DNA from: Burkholderia pyrrocinia
GTDB taxonomy: Bacteria; Pseudomonadota; Gammaproteobacteria; Burkholderiales; Burkholderiaceae
Direction: 5' to 3'
Length of the DNA: 64,000 bases
Assembly (NCBI RefSeq): GCF_001028665.1
Contig: NZ_CP011505.1
Coordinates: forward strand, 434,001 to 498,000
In this document: positions 26,474 to 35,723 of the stretch, one piece after another
Layout of the letters: every line of letters starts with the position of its first letter
Position numbering within the stretch: position 1 is the stretch's first letter
Translations under genes and position numbers: made by a program
The notes under the pieces: generated by a model
Told to the model about the DNA's origin: nothing
What the model saw: only the letters and a program-made list of their open reading frames with translations
Databases searched by the model: none

Positions 26474-26625
26474 GTCGTTGCTCCAGGAGTGGGGACCGCG
26501 CGCGGGCCGTGGCCTGCGCGGTGGCTGATGGAAGGCAGTCTACGCGGGCGCCGACGCCATTTCCTGAAGCGGCGCTGAATCGTTCTGAACGGGCGTACGA
26601 ACCGTTCCAGCGCTGCGTTCAAGCG
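26211..26625. other. Leader region of the molybdenum-dehydrogenase operon
   Basis: A 415-base stretch upstream of the cytochrome gene. It contains the TTCAG-repeat promoter at 26537-26589, which predicts a leader of ~320 bases, and the uncertain small ORF at 26207-26473. No other element seen. Confidence 0.55.
26537..26589 (-). promoter_or_regulatory. TTCAG-repeat promoter of the molybdenum-dehydrogenase operon
   Basis: Read on the minus strand: TTCAG (26589-26585), N5 (AACGA), TTCAG (26579-26575), N6, TTCAG (26568-26564), 21 bases, TAGACT (26542-26537) as -10. All three pentamers are perfect. This is the best copy in the window, and there is no -35 hexamer other than the third repeat. Confidence 0.7.
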
Positions 26626-27750
26626 TCAGCGCGGCGTGCCGAGGCCGAACGACGCGGCAAGTTGCGGCCCCTTGTCGAGCAACGAGGTTACTTCCTCCCG
26701 CCGCCGGGCCGACCATTGCGCGAGGCGCTCGACGACATCGGTCGCGTCCGGCGGCAGTGCTTCGGCGAGCGACACGGCATCGCTCGCCGCCTTCGACGTG
26801 CCGGATGCCGTATGGGGGCGCACGGTGCAGGCCGCGTCGCCGATCAGCGCGACGCGGCCGTCGACGAAAGCGGGGCTCAACGCATCGAAAATCGCCTGGT
26901 TGAACGGCGCGGGCGTCGCGAGCACCAGTTGCGACAGGGAAGCAGGCAGCCGTTCGCCGGCGAGTTGCCGCAGCGTCGCGACGGTGTCGTCGGCAAGCTG
27001 CCCCGGATGCACGGACGCGTGATGAACGTGGCCGGCCCGATCGGTCAGGTGGCGGCGCAGCGCATCCTGATCGGTTTCGTTGCGATACCAGAGCCAGTTG
27101 AAGCGGCGCGCCCCCGGCGCGAGCGAGCCGTCGAGCGCGGGAATCAGGAACGCCATGAACAGCTCGCCCGGCGCCTTGTGAAGCGTCATGTTCTCGACCA
27201 GCGATGCGATCGACGCAGCGTCGAATTCGGCTTCGTCGACGATGCCGCGCCATGCGAGGTAACCGGCAAACGATGGCGTATAGCCGGGGAAGATATGCGC
27301 GCGCAAATTCGAGCCGGAACCGTCGGCTGCAATCAGCACATCCGCGCGGATGCGTTCGTCTCCGAGGTGGACGTCGACACCGTCCGCGTCCTGGTCGAAG
27401 CCGGTGACCGTGCGGCCGTACCGGATGCGCCCGTGCGGCAGCGTCTCGCACAGCGAGCGGTAGACGGCGTCCCACGACGAAAACGGCAGCATTTCGGGTT
27501 CGTCGCGCGTGACGACGCCGTCGCGATCGATCCAGCGCCGCCGGTGCGTCGGTACGCTGATCATCTGGCGGCAATGCCGGCCATGCTGTTCGAGAAACGC
27601 CATCATGCGCCGCAGCACGGCCACGCCGCCGCCCTGGCCGCGCAGCGGGGACGGCGAGCGCTCGCAGACCATGACGTCGTGTCCGATGCAATCGAGCGTC
27701 AGCGCGGCCGCGAGGCCGGCGATCGATCCGCCTGCAATGACTATCCTCAT
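26626..27750 (-). CDS. FAD-dependent monooxygenase
   Basis: A 374-residue group A flavoprotein monooxygenase, paralogous to 1738-2880. It shows GGSIAGLAAAL at the N-terminus, the RGQGGGV segment, the DG motif IAADGSGSNLR near residue 143 and the GD motif LIGDAACTVRPHTASG near residue 288. It would hydroxylate an aromatic or related ring with NAD(P)H and O2. It follows the UBP-type zinc-finger gene by 66 bases on the same strand, so they may be cotranscribed. Substrate unknown. Confidence 0.88.
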   Translation of the reverse strand: MRIVIAGGSIAGLAAALTLDCIGHDVMVCERSPSPLRGQGGGVAVLRRMMAFLEQHGRHCRQMISVPTHRRRWIDRDGVVTRDEPEMLPFSSWDAVYRSLCETLPHGRIRYGRTVTGFDQDADGVDVHLGDERIRADVLIAADGSGSNLRAHIFPGYTPSFAGYLAWRGIVDEAEFDAASIASLVENMTLHKAPGELFMAFLIPALDGSLAPGARRFNWLWYRNETDQDALRRHLTDRAGHVHHASVHPGQLADDTVATLRQLAGERLPASLSQLVLATPAPFNQAIFDALSPAFVDGRVALIGDAACTVRPHTASGTSKAASDAVSLAEALPPDATDVVERLAQWSARRREEVTSLLDKGPQLAASFGLGTPR

Positions 27751-27816
27751 CGTGCGTGACTCCCGTGTTCGACCGGCGGCGTGCGTCGCCGGCCGGCCGT
27801 CGTGATGCGTGGCGCG

Positions 27817-28089
27817 TTACGACGCAATCTCGCCAGCCATGACGTCGTCCGCATAGCACCAGACCCAACGCTCGCCGGGCTCGATCGAACGCGCGAGCGG
27901 GTGGCGGGTTTCGTGGAAATGCCGGCTGGCGTGGCGATTCGGCGACGAGTCGCAACAGCCGACGTGCCCGCAGGTCAGGCACAGGCGCAAATGCACCCAC
28001 CGGCTGCCGGACTTCACGCATTCCTCGCAGTAGTCCTTGTCGGTGGTCAGGATGCGTGCTTCTGCGAGATGGGTGCAGGTCGTGGCCAT
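27817..28089 (-). CDS. UBP-type zinc-finger protein
   Basis: A 90-residue protein consisting of a single UBP-type (ZnF-UBP) domain: CTHL at residue 5, CEEC at ~21, then LRLCLTCGHVGCCDSSPNRHASRHFHETRHPL, carrying the Cys and His ligands of the fold, and a terminal WVWCYADD. In eukaryotes this domain binds the ubiquitin C-terminus; bacterial stand-alone versions have no established role and are repeatedly found next to thioredoxin-reductase-like flavoproteins, as here with the divergent gene at 28308. The pairing points to a redox function. Confidence 0.9.
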   Translation of the reverse strand: MATTCTHLAEARILTTDKDYCEECVKSGSRWVHLRLCLTCGHVGCCDSSPNRHASRHFHETRHPLARSIEPGERWVWCYADDVMAGEIAS

Positions 28090-28307
28090 CTTCCGCTCCG
28101 ATGCCGGCGCAGGCGATCGCTCGCAGCGCGGCCGGCGCGAAGCTGCAAGCGGGGTTGGATACGGTTCATTGTGGACGGTCGTGTCGCGGGCGGACCTTAA
28201 TTCTTATGAAGCGTGTCGGCCCGGAGGGCAGGGAGGACGTACAGTCACGAGAGCGGCCGGCGCGAGATCCGGTCGGGGTTCGACATGGCGGTCTTCCGGA
28301 GGCGCTT

Positions 28308-29585
28308 ATGACGCAGTCGCAGCATGTCAAGGTAATCGGTTTGCCGAACAGCAAGGAGGCCTACGCAATCCGCGACTTCCTGAAGCGCGGCGTGGTCGAG
28401 TACGAATGGTGCGAGCTGACGTCCGACACCGATTGCGCGCGCGAGCTGGGCATCGCGCCGCTGCGCGACATCCGGTTGCCGGCCGTCATCTTTCCGGACG
28501 GCTCGTGCATCTTCCAGCCGACGCTGCCGGAGATTGCCGCCAAGCTCGGCTGGGTCGCCCGGCCGCGATTCATCGAGTACGACGTATCGATTTACGGCGC
28601 CGGTCCGGCCGGCCTGTCGGCGGCCGTCTACGCGGCGTCGGAAGGGCTGCGGGCCGTCGTGATCGAACGCGATGCGATCGGCGGGCAGGCGGGCACGAGT
28701 TCGCTGATCGAGAATTACATGGGGTTCCCGGAGGGCATTCCGGGCGCCGAGCTGGCCGAGCGCGCGCGCCAGCAGGCGGTCAAGTTCGGCGTCGAGCTGC
28801 TGATGATGCGGGAGGGCGTGCACGCGACGTTCGTCGACGGAAAAATTCGCGTCGACCTGGCCGACGGCTCGATCCTGACCGCGCGCTCGAACATCTGCGC
28901 GACCGGGATCGAATACCGCAGTCTCGGCCTGCCCGACGAACAGAAGTTTCTCAACGCTGGCCTGTTCTACGGCGCGGGATCGAGCGAAGCGCCGATGTGC
29001 GAAGGCAAGCACGTGTTCGTCGTCGGCGGCGGCAATTCGGCGGGGCAGGCCGCGATGAACTTCGCGCGGCACGCACGCGAAGTCACGATGATCGTCAGGG
29101 GCGCGTCGCTGGCGGCGACGCTGTCGCGCTACCTGATCGACCGGATCGAGCGCATGCCGAACGTGACGGTGCGGTACGGCTCGACCGTCGACGCGCTGCA
29201 CGGCGACGGCCGGCTCGAAGCGATCGTGCTGCGTTCGGAGGATGGCGCGCGCGACGTGCTGCCGGCCACGCACCTGTTCGTCTGCATCGGCGGTGCGCCG
29301 AACACCGAATGGGCCCGGGATACGAACATCATCCGCAATCCGGGCGGCTATCTGGTGACCGGCAGCGATCTGTACGCCTGCCCGGCATTCGAGCGCGTGT
29401 GGCCGCTCGAGCGCCGGCCCTACTATCTGGAAACGAGCGTGCCCGGTTCGTTTGCGGCGGGCGACGTGCGGTCGGGTTCGGTCAAGCGGGTGGCGTCGGC
29501 GGTCGGCGAAGGGGCGATGGCCGTGACGTTCGTGCACCGGTTCCTTGGCGAAGACGCGCATCGGCCGAACGGCACCCGAGCCTGA
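28308..29585 (+). CDS. Thioredoxin-reductase-like FAD-dependent oxidoreductase with N-terminal glutaredoxin-like domain
   Basis: A 425-residue flavoprotein. Residues 1-85 form a glutaredoxin-like fold (VKVIGLPNSKEAYAIRDFLKRG...) without a CxxC. Residues ~90-420 match thioredoxin reductase: FAD-binding GAGPAGLSAAVYAASEG, the ERDAIGGQAGTSSLIENYMGFPEG segment, NAD(P)-binding GGGNSAGQAAMNFA and the terminal AAGDVRSGSVKRVASAVGEG. The redox CATC of true thioredoxin reductases is replaced by GAGSSEA, so it cannot do dithiol exchange in the usual way. GGAGG lies just upstream of ATG 28308. It is divergent from the UBP-type zinc-finger gene. Partner and substrate are unknown. Confidence 0.85.
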   Translation: MTQSQHVKVIGLPNSKEAYAIRDFLKRGVVEYEWCELTSDTDCARELGIAPLRDIRLPAVIFPDGSCIFQPTLPEIAAKLGWVARPRFIEYDVSIYGAGPAGLSAAVYAASEGLRAVVIERDAIGGQAGTSSLIENYMGFPEGIPGAELAERARQQAVKFGVELLMMREGVHATFVDGKIRVDLADGSILTARSNICATGIEYRSLGLPDEQKFLNAGLFYGAGSSEAPMCEGKHVFVVGGGNSAGQAAMNFARHAREVTMIVRGASLAATLSRYLIDRIERMPNVTVRYGSTVDALHGDGRLEAIVLRSEDGARDVLPATHLFVCIGGAPNTEWARDTNIIRNPGGYLVTGSDLYACPAFERVWPLERRPYYLETSVPGSFAAGDVRSGSVKRVASAVGEGAMAVTFVHRFLGEDAHRPNGTRA

Positions 29586-29606
29586 GCCGCGCGCTCGCCC
29601 CTTGCG

Positions 29607-32600
29607 TCAGCGTGTCGCCGAAATCGGCAGCCGGAATGTCAGCACGGTGCCGCCCCCGTCGCGCGGCGTGGCTTCGAGCGTGCCGCCATGCGCTTCGACG
29701 ATCGAGCGGCAGATCGCGAGGCCCATCCCCATGCCGTGCGATTTCGTCGTGAAGAACGGATCGAAGATCCGGTTCGCGATGTCGGCATCGATGCCGGCGC
29801 CGCGGTCGGCAACGGAGACGACCGCGTAACCGTCGTCGACGTGCGACGCGATCTCGAGTTCGCACGATGTGGCCAGTCCGTCCATCGCGTCGAGCGCGTT
29901 GGTGACCAGGTTCAGGATCACCTGCTGGAGCTGGGTGCGATCCGCCATCACGCGGATGTCGTTGCAATGCAGGTCGACGCGCAGCGTGACCTGCTTCGCG
30001 TCGATTTCGGTCGCGGTGAGATGCAGCATGTCGCGAATCAGGCCGTCGATCGCGAGCGGCGCCAGCGCCGGCGGTGCCTGGCGTGCGAGCGATCGCAACG
30101 CGCGGACGATGTCGGCCGCACGCACGCCGGACGCGCGGATGTCCTCGAGGCTCGCGAGCGCTTCGCCGAGATCGGGTTGCGTACCGCGCAGCCAGCGCAT
30201 GCACGCGCCGACGCTCGACACGATGCTCGTCAGCGGCTGATTGATCTCGTGCGCGATCGACGCGGCCAGTTCGCCCATCACCGTCATGTGCGCGGTGCGC
30301 GCGAGTTCGGTCCGTGCATGCCGCAGTGCGGCCTCGGTCTCGAGCCGGCGCGCGTTCTCGTCGATCAGTTCCGCATAGAGCCGGGCGGATTCGAGCGCAT
30401 TGGCCGCTTGCGGCGCGAGCACTTCCAGCATCGCGATGCGCCGCGGCGAAAACACGCCGTTGGACAATGCATTCTCGAGATACAGCACGCCGATCAGCGC
30501 ACCCTGCTTCAACAACGGCAGGCAGAACAGCGAGCGCGTCGGGTGCGCGCGCAGGCTGTCGGCGTGGTCGGGCACGCCTTCGCGCTGCGCGTTCGCGAGC
30601 ACGATCGGCTTGCGGGTCCGGGCGACGGTGTTCAGGATCGACAGCGGGACATCCTGCTCGGTGGGTTCGCTGCGGACGATATCGACGACCACGTCGCTGC
30701 TGACGATGCGCGCGGTCGCCTCGATCGTCAGCCGGTCGTGCCGGACGAGCAGCAGCAGGCCATAGCGTGCGCCGGCGTACACGATCATGTTGCGCATCAG
30801 CGTCTGGATCAGGCGCTCCAGCACGATTTCCTCGGACAGCGAATGGGCCGCGCGCATCGCGAGCGCGAGATCGAGATCGTCGCGCGCGGGCGTGGCCGGG
30901 CCGCCCGGCGACGGGTCCATCACGAGGAACGGATGCTGCGCTTCCATCGCCTGCGCCTTGCCGGTCGCGCCCCAGCGCCGGTAGCACGCATGGGCGAGCC
31001 GCAGCTGGTGGCGGGCCGGGCCGGCGAGCCCGAGCGACGCGGCGTGATGTGCGGCCAGTTCGTGCGCGAGGGCCTGTTCGTGTACGAATCCGTGTTCCGC
31101 CGCGAGGCTGGCCGACGCCTCATACTGCTGCATCGCGACGATATGGTCGCCGCGCACGCGTGCGAATTCGGCGTCGATCAGCGCGAGCTTGTTGCGGAAC
31201 GTCGCCGGATTGCGTTCGCTCCACGCGGCGAAGCGGGCGCGTTGCGGCGCATGGCGTTCGAGCAGCCGCTCGGGCGGCGTGGCGCCGCGGTCGCTCGCGA
31301 TCCCGGCCAGCACGCCGAACAGGTGGAAGTCGGACAGCATGATGTGCGCGGGCGTCGACCATGCGCTCGATGCGGCGGCATCGAGCGACGCGCGCGCCGC
31401 GTCCGCGTCGCCGTAGATGAAGGCCGCCTGGCCGGCGAGCACGTCGGTCCAGAACTGCAGGACCGACATCGGCGTCTTCGTCGACGGACGGGCGCGCCAG
31501 GTGCCGACCGGCCGGTGGTAGCCGAGCTGCAGTGCGTCGACGAATTCCGACTGGGTGGACACGAGGTCGACGATGTCGTCGTAACGCGCGCCGCGTGCGA
31601 TCTGCAGCAGCGGATCGATCTCGTCGCGGATCGCCGGCAGCGCTTCGCCCATCGACAGCAGATCGCTGACGATGTGATTGCAGCTGTAGCACATCCAGCG
31701 CAGCTCGGCGCTCGCATTGCCCGCCGTTTTCGCATCGCGCGCGCGGTCGAGCGCGTACGACAGCGGCTGGGTCCAGACGCTCACCTGGTCGAGCGCGATC
31801 AGCGTCGCGGAGCGGTAGCGCTCGAAGCCGTGGCGATCGACCAGCGCGAGCGCGACCTTCGCGAATTCGAAGCCGTCTTCATACGCGTCGTGATGCCCGG
31901 CGATGCTGACGCCGTACCACGCAAGCCCCTGCACCGACGCGGCGGTGACGCCGTGGCGCAGGGTCAGCCGGACCATCGTCGCGAAATGCAGCAACATCAG
32001 CCCGCCGCTCGGATAGAACATCGCGGCTTCGAGTGCGGTCAGCAGTGACATCGTGGCTTCGACGCGCGTGTCGGTCATCACGGGCAGGTCGACGAGGTCG
32101 CGGATGGCGCGGCCGTCGAGCGCTTCCCGTACGGCGTCGCAGGCGGCCGCGAGATCGGCCTCGGCCGGCTCGGCCGACAGTTCCACGCCGAGCAGTGCCA
32201 GCCCGGCCAGCGCGACGTCGACGGCCTGCCGGTAGCGCGACTCCACCGTGAGCTGCGCGGCCTTCAGCCGGTGTGCCTCGGCGCGATCGGGCGGCGTGCG
32301 CGTACGCGCCATCAGCTCGTCGATCGCGTCGGAGGCCTGCGCGGTTTCGCCGGTCGCGAGCAGCAGGCCGCTGCGCAGGATGCCGATCCGGCTCGCGAGA
32401 CCATAGTGTTGCAACCATGCGTGAGGACCGAGCAGCGCTTGCGCGGACGCGAGAAACGACAACGCGCGATCGCGCGCGGCGGCCGTGGCCGCCACCTCCG
32501 CGGCCTCGACCAGCGCCTTCGCGAATGCGAGTGCGAGCGCGCCGTCGAGCGGCGCGGTTTTCGCCTGCTCGATCTGGGCGGCGAGTTCCAGCAGCGATTC

Positions 32601-34691
32601 GGTCGACTGCGCGCCCGTGCGCACGAGCATCGCGGCGGCGATCCGGGCGTGGCACTGCGCACGCTCCGCCCGCCCGGCGAGCGCGTGGGCGGCCTCGACG
32701 ATGCGGTCGTGAACGAAGCGCCAGCGGTTTCCCGAGAGCGACACGAGGCCCGCCTGGCGAGCGGGGTCCATCCAGAAGCGGAGTTCGGCCCACGTCTTGC
32801 CGGCGACGGCGCACAACAGCGCCTCGTCGGCATCGGTGCCGATACAGGCCAGCAGCGACAGCAGCGTTCTCGATTCAGGCGGCAGCCGCCGCATCCGGAC
32901 CGCGAGCAGGCTCACGACGTTCTCGGTCAGGTGGCGCGATTCGATGTCGGCCGCATGCCATTGCCACGTTTGCGTCGCCGGGTCATGGCCGAGGAGCCGC
33001 TCGTCGATCAGCGTGTGCAGCAGTTGCTGGATGTAGAACGGATTGCCGCCGGTCCTGCGGTGAACGATGTCGCCGAGCCCGGACAGCCGGGCCGGCGCCT
33101 CCCCGAGCATGCCGGCCAGCATGCGCGTGACGTCGGGTGCGTCGAGCGGTGCCAGCGTCAGCACCGACACGCGCGCGGGCTCGAGCTGCTGCAGGAAGCG
33201 GCGGAACGCCGGCGGGTGGTCGTGCTGCCGCCCGCTTCGATAACCGGCCACGATGCAGAAATTGGCCGGCGGATCGACCGCGATCGACGCAAGAAACGCG
33301 AGTGTCGCGTTGTCGGCCCACTGGATGTCGTCCAGCGCCATGACCAGCGGTTCGGCCGGCGTCGCGAACGCACGGAAGGCATTCACGACGATCTGGCATA
33401 GATGAAATTCCGGAATCGCATCGGTATGGTCGAACGCGACGGGCTCGACATCGAGCAGCCACGCAATCTCCGGGAAGATGCCGGACAGCAGGTTGGCCTG
33501 ACGGCCCACGCAGTCGCGCAGCCGCGCGGCGATCGCCGCGATTTCGTCGTCGGGCCTGGCCAGCGCGCTGCCGAACAGTGCGCGCAGTGCCTGCAGCACG
33601 GGCGCATAGGGCCGTGCGGGCTGGAACTGATCGACCTTCGCCGACGTGCACCAGGCCGCAGGCGATGCCGCTCGCGCATGGCGCATGAAGTCCTCCGCGA
33701 GCGCGGTCTTGCCGACGCCGGCCGGCCCGTCGATCAGGACGATGGCCGTCTCGCCGGTTCGCGAGACGGCCGCCAGCACCGCCTCGAGCCGGCGGGATTC
33801 GGCTTCACGGCCGACCAGCAGGTCGGGCGCGTGCAGACCGGCGAGCGGATCGCTGCCGCCGAGCGCGAACGGCTCGACGCGGCCTGCCGCCAGCCAGTCG
33901 CGCAGGATACGTTCGAGATCGTGCTGCACCGTTTCGCAGGACGGGTAGCGATCGGCGGGCTCCTTGGCGATCAGTTTCAGGATCAGGTCGTTCAGGACCG
34001 CAGGCAGGTCGTCGCGAAAGGTCGTGGCCGGCGCCGGCTGCATGGCGACGTGCGCGTGGACCCATTCGGACGTCGACGTGGCCTTGTAAGGCATCGCGCC
34101 CGTCAGCAGGCGGAACAGCGTGATGCCGAACGCGTACAGGTCGGAGCGCTCGTCGACGGATGAGCCTTCGGAGACTTCGGGCGCCGCGTAGGCGGCGAAA
34201 TCGGTGCGCATCGTACTCGGTGCGGCTCGTTCCGTCCGACGGTCCCACGCATGGGCGAACGAGCGGAGCATGACCGTACCGTCCGGTGCGATGACGAAAC
34301 TGGCCGGTTGCAGATCGCCATGCAGCCAGCCGCGCCGATGAAGCTCCCCGAGCGTGCGCACGGCCTGGATCGCCGCGTCGAGAAAGGCGTCGAGCGGTAG
34401 GCGTCCGTCCGCCAGCGTGTCGAACGCACGCACGTCCGGGCGAGGATAGACGAGCACCGGGCCGTCCGCGGCGCGGATCAGCGCAACCGGCATGAGCGCC
34501 CACGCCGGTTCCAGCGCGCCGTTCAACGCGTATTCGTGCTCGAATTGCCGGCAGCGCTGGTCGGATTCCCACCCGGTCTGGCACGCGGACCACACGCGCC
34601 CCGTCCCGGCGTCGGTCAGGTCGAACCACAGCACGTCGCCCGAGCGGACCGCATTCGACAGGCGGGCGCGCGCCAGCCAGTCGGCATCCAT
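29607..34691 (-). CDS. Giant pseudokinase/AAA ATPase/GAF/histidine kinase sensor
   Basis: A 1694-residue protein of the type annotated as trifunctional Ser/Thr kinase/ATP-binding/sensor histidine kinase. Residues ~1-270 have a protein-kinase fold, but the catalytic loop reads HGDLQPASF (~125) and the DFG position reads RSFAHAW (~144); no VAIK-type Lys is visible. A STAND/AAA ATPase follows (Walker A GPAGVGKTA ~325), then a long helical region, a GAF domain (~1280-1435) and HisKA/HATPase: phospho-acceptor His in SIAHEINQP (~1480), N-box NLVTNALDAM, DRGAGI and GMGMGLAICRS. No membrane segment. The response regulator at 35013 lies 321 bases upstream on the same strand and is the likely partner. 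Confidence 0.85.
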   Translation of the reverse strand: MDADWLARARLSNAVRSGDVLWFDLTDAGTGRVWSACQTGWESDQRCRQFEHEYALNGALEPAWALMPVALIRAADGPVLVYPRPDVRAFDTLADGRLPLDAFLDAAIQAVRTLGELHRRGWLHGDLQPASFVIAPDGTVMLRSFAHAWDRRTERAAPSTMRTDFAAYAAPEVSEGSSVDERSDLYAFGITLFRLLTGAMPYKATSTSEWVHAHVAMQPAPATTFRDDLPAVLNDLILKLIAKEPADRYPSCETVQHDLERILRDWLAAGRVEPFALGGSDPLAGLHAPDLLVGREAESRRLEAVLAAVSRTGETAIVLIDGPAGVGKTALAEDFMRHARAASPAAWCTSAKVDQFQPARPYAPVLQALRALFGSALARPDDEIAAIAARLRDCVGRQANLLSGIFPEIAWLLDVEPVAFDHTDAIPEFHLCQIVVNAFRAFATPAEPLVMALDDIQWADNATLAFLASIAVDPPANFCIVAGYRSGRQHDHPPAFRRFLQQLEPARVSVLTLAPLDAPDVTRMLAGMLGEAPARLSGLGDIVHRRTGGNPFYIQQLLHTLIDERLLGHDPATQTWQWHAADIESRHLTENVVSLLAVRMRRLPPESRTLLSLLACIGTDADEALLCAVAGKTWAELRFWMDPARQAGLVSLSGNRWRFVHDRIVEAAHALAGRAERAQCHARIAAAMLVRTGAQSTESLLELAAQIEQAKTAPLDGALALAFAKALVEAAEVAATAAARDRALSFLASAQALLGPHAWLQHYGLASRIGILRSGLLLATGETAQASDAIDELMARTRTPPDRAEAHRLKAAQLTVESRYRQAVDVALAGLALLGVELSAEPAEADLAAACDAVREALDGRAIRDLVDLPVMTDTRVEATMSLLTALEAAMFYPSGGLMLLHFATMVRLTLRHGVTAASVQGLAWYGVSIAGHHDAYEDGFEFAKVALALVDRHGFERYRSATLIALDQVSVWTQPLSYALDRARDAKTAGNASAELRWMCYSCNHIVSDLLSMGEALPAIRDEIDPLLQIARGARYDDIVDLVSTQSEFVDALQLGYHRPVGTWRARPSTKTPMSVLQFWTDVLAGQAAFIYGDADAARASLDAAASSAWSTPAHIMLSDFHLFGVLAGIASDRGATPPERLLERHAPQRARFAAWSERNPATFRNKLALIDAEFARVRGDHIVAMQQYEASASLAAEHGFVHEQALAHELAAHHAASLGLAGPARHQLRLAHACYRRWGATGKAQAMEAQHPFLVMDPSPGGPATPARDDLDLALAMRAAHSLSEEIVLERLIQTLMRNMIVYAGARYGLLLLVRHDRLTIEATARIVSSDVVVDIVRSEPTEQDVPLSILNTVARTRKPIVLANAQREGVPDHADSLRAHPTRSLFCLPLLKQGALIGVLYLENALSNGVFSPRRIAMLEVLAPQAANALESARLYAELIDENARRLETEAALRHARTELARTAHMTVMGELAASIAHEINQPLTSIVSSVGACMRWLRGTQPDLGEALASLEDIRASGVRAADIVRALRSLARQAPPALAPLAIDGLIRDMLHLTATEIDAKQVTLRVDLHCNDIRVMADRTQLQQVILNLVTNALDAMDGLATSCELEIASHVDDGYAVVSVADRGAGIDADIANRIFDPFFTTKSHGMGMGLAICRSIVEAHGGTLEATPRDGGGTVLTFRLPISATR

Positions 34692-35012
34692 TTGCTTCGT
34701 GTCGTCCGGGTCGCGCAAGGGTTGGTTCACGGTGGGGGCAGGCTGGGTGGAGCGGGGTGAAAACGGATTGTAAACGGGGTCGGCCGGGCCGGGTTGCGCC
34801 CGTCCGGGCGGGCCCCGTGCATTGTCCGCCAGCCTGAGGAAATTTGCAGTACCCCCAAGGCCTGCGTTGTACGAGGCACCGGGCGGAGGATGGCAGGCCG
34901 GCGGCGCGGAACGGGTGGCACACGCGTAATAGCCGGTGGGCAGCCGATCGATGCATGCGGTCGTGCGGCGCACATGGGGTGCGCGACGCAACGCGTCAGT
35001 ACGCTTTCGGCG
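34692..35012. other. Intergenic region between response regulator and sensor kinase
   Basis: A 321-base stretch. The in-frame extension upstream of the kinase gene is basic, proline-rich and unconvincing as protein. I see no terminator, repeat or RNA. The kinase gene may have its own promoter here. Confidence 0.4.
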
Positions 35013-35723
35013 TTATTCCCACGCGTGTTTGCTGAACAGATAACCCTTGCCGCGGATCGTTTTGATTCGCTTCGGTTCGAGCGCGTCATCGCACAGCTTG
35101 CGGCGCAGCTTCGAGATGTGACAGTCGATCGAGCGATCGAGGCCGTCGAACGCGATGCGGCGTAACAGCAGCGTCAGGTCTTCCCGGCCGACCACCTCGC
35201 CGGCGCGGCAGGCAAGGGCCCACAGCAGGTCGAATTCGGTCGAGGTAAGGCGAGGCGTGCTGCCGTCGGGAAGGTGAACCTTGCGATCCGTCCGGTCGAT
35301 CGAGAACTTGCCGAACGCGAATCGCTGGGGCGATTCGGGCGCGCAGCCGTCCGGACGCATTCGCAGCCGTCGAAGTTGCGCCTTGATCCGCGCGAGCAGA
35401 ATGCGTGGCTCGATCGGCTTATGGAGAAAGTCGTCTGCGCCGAACTCCAGGCCGAGCAACTCGTCGAACTTTTCGTCGCGTGCCGTCAACATGATGACGA
35501 TGCCGTCATAGTGCGTGCGTGCCTCGCGGCAAATCTCGAAGCCGTCCTTGCCCGGCAGGTTGATGTCGAGCAGTACCAGATCGGGGCCACTCGCGACGAT
35601 CGTCGATACGGCGTCGGTGCCGTCGAACAGCGTGTCCACCGCGTACTGATGCTTGCGCAGATAGTCCGCGATCAGCGCGGACAAATGGACGTCGTCTTCG
35701 ATCAGCAGGATTCGGATGGGCAT
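35013..35723 (-). CDS. OmpR-family response regulator
   Basis: A 236-residue response regulator. The receiver domain (1-115) has the acidic pocket LLIEDDVHL, phospho-acceptor Asp in VLLDINLPGKDG (~54), the conserved Thr in MLTARD and Lys in HKPIEP. The C-terminal ~100 residues are a winged helix of the OmpR/RstA kind (LTSTEFDLLWALACRAGEVVGREDLTLLL and DRSIDCHISKLRRKL), ending in the IKTIRGKGYLF wing. It is transcribed towards the giant sensor kinase. The upstream region (to 36350) is unusually long, so the gene likely has complex control. Confidence 0.9.
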   Translation of the reverse strand: MPIRILLIEDDVHLSALIADYLRKHQYAVDTLFDGTDAVSTIVASGPDLVLLDINLPGKDGFEICREARTHYDGIVIMLTARDEKFDELLGLEFGADDFLHKPIEPRILLARIKAQLRRLRMRPDGCAPESPQRFAFGKFSIDRTDRKVHLPDGSTPRLTSTEFDLLWALACRAGEVVGREDLTLLLRRIAFDGLDRSIDCHISKLRRKLCDDALEPKRIKTIRGKGYLFSKHAWE

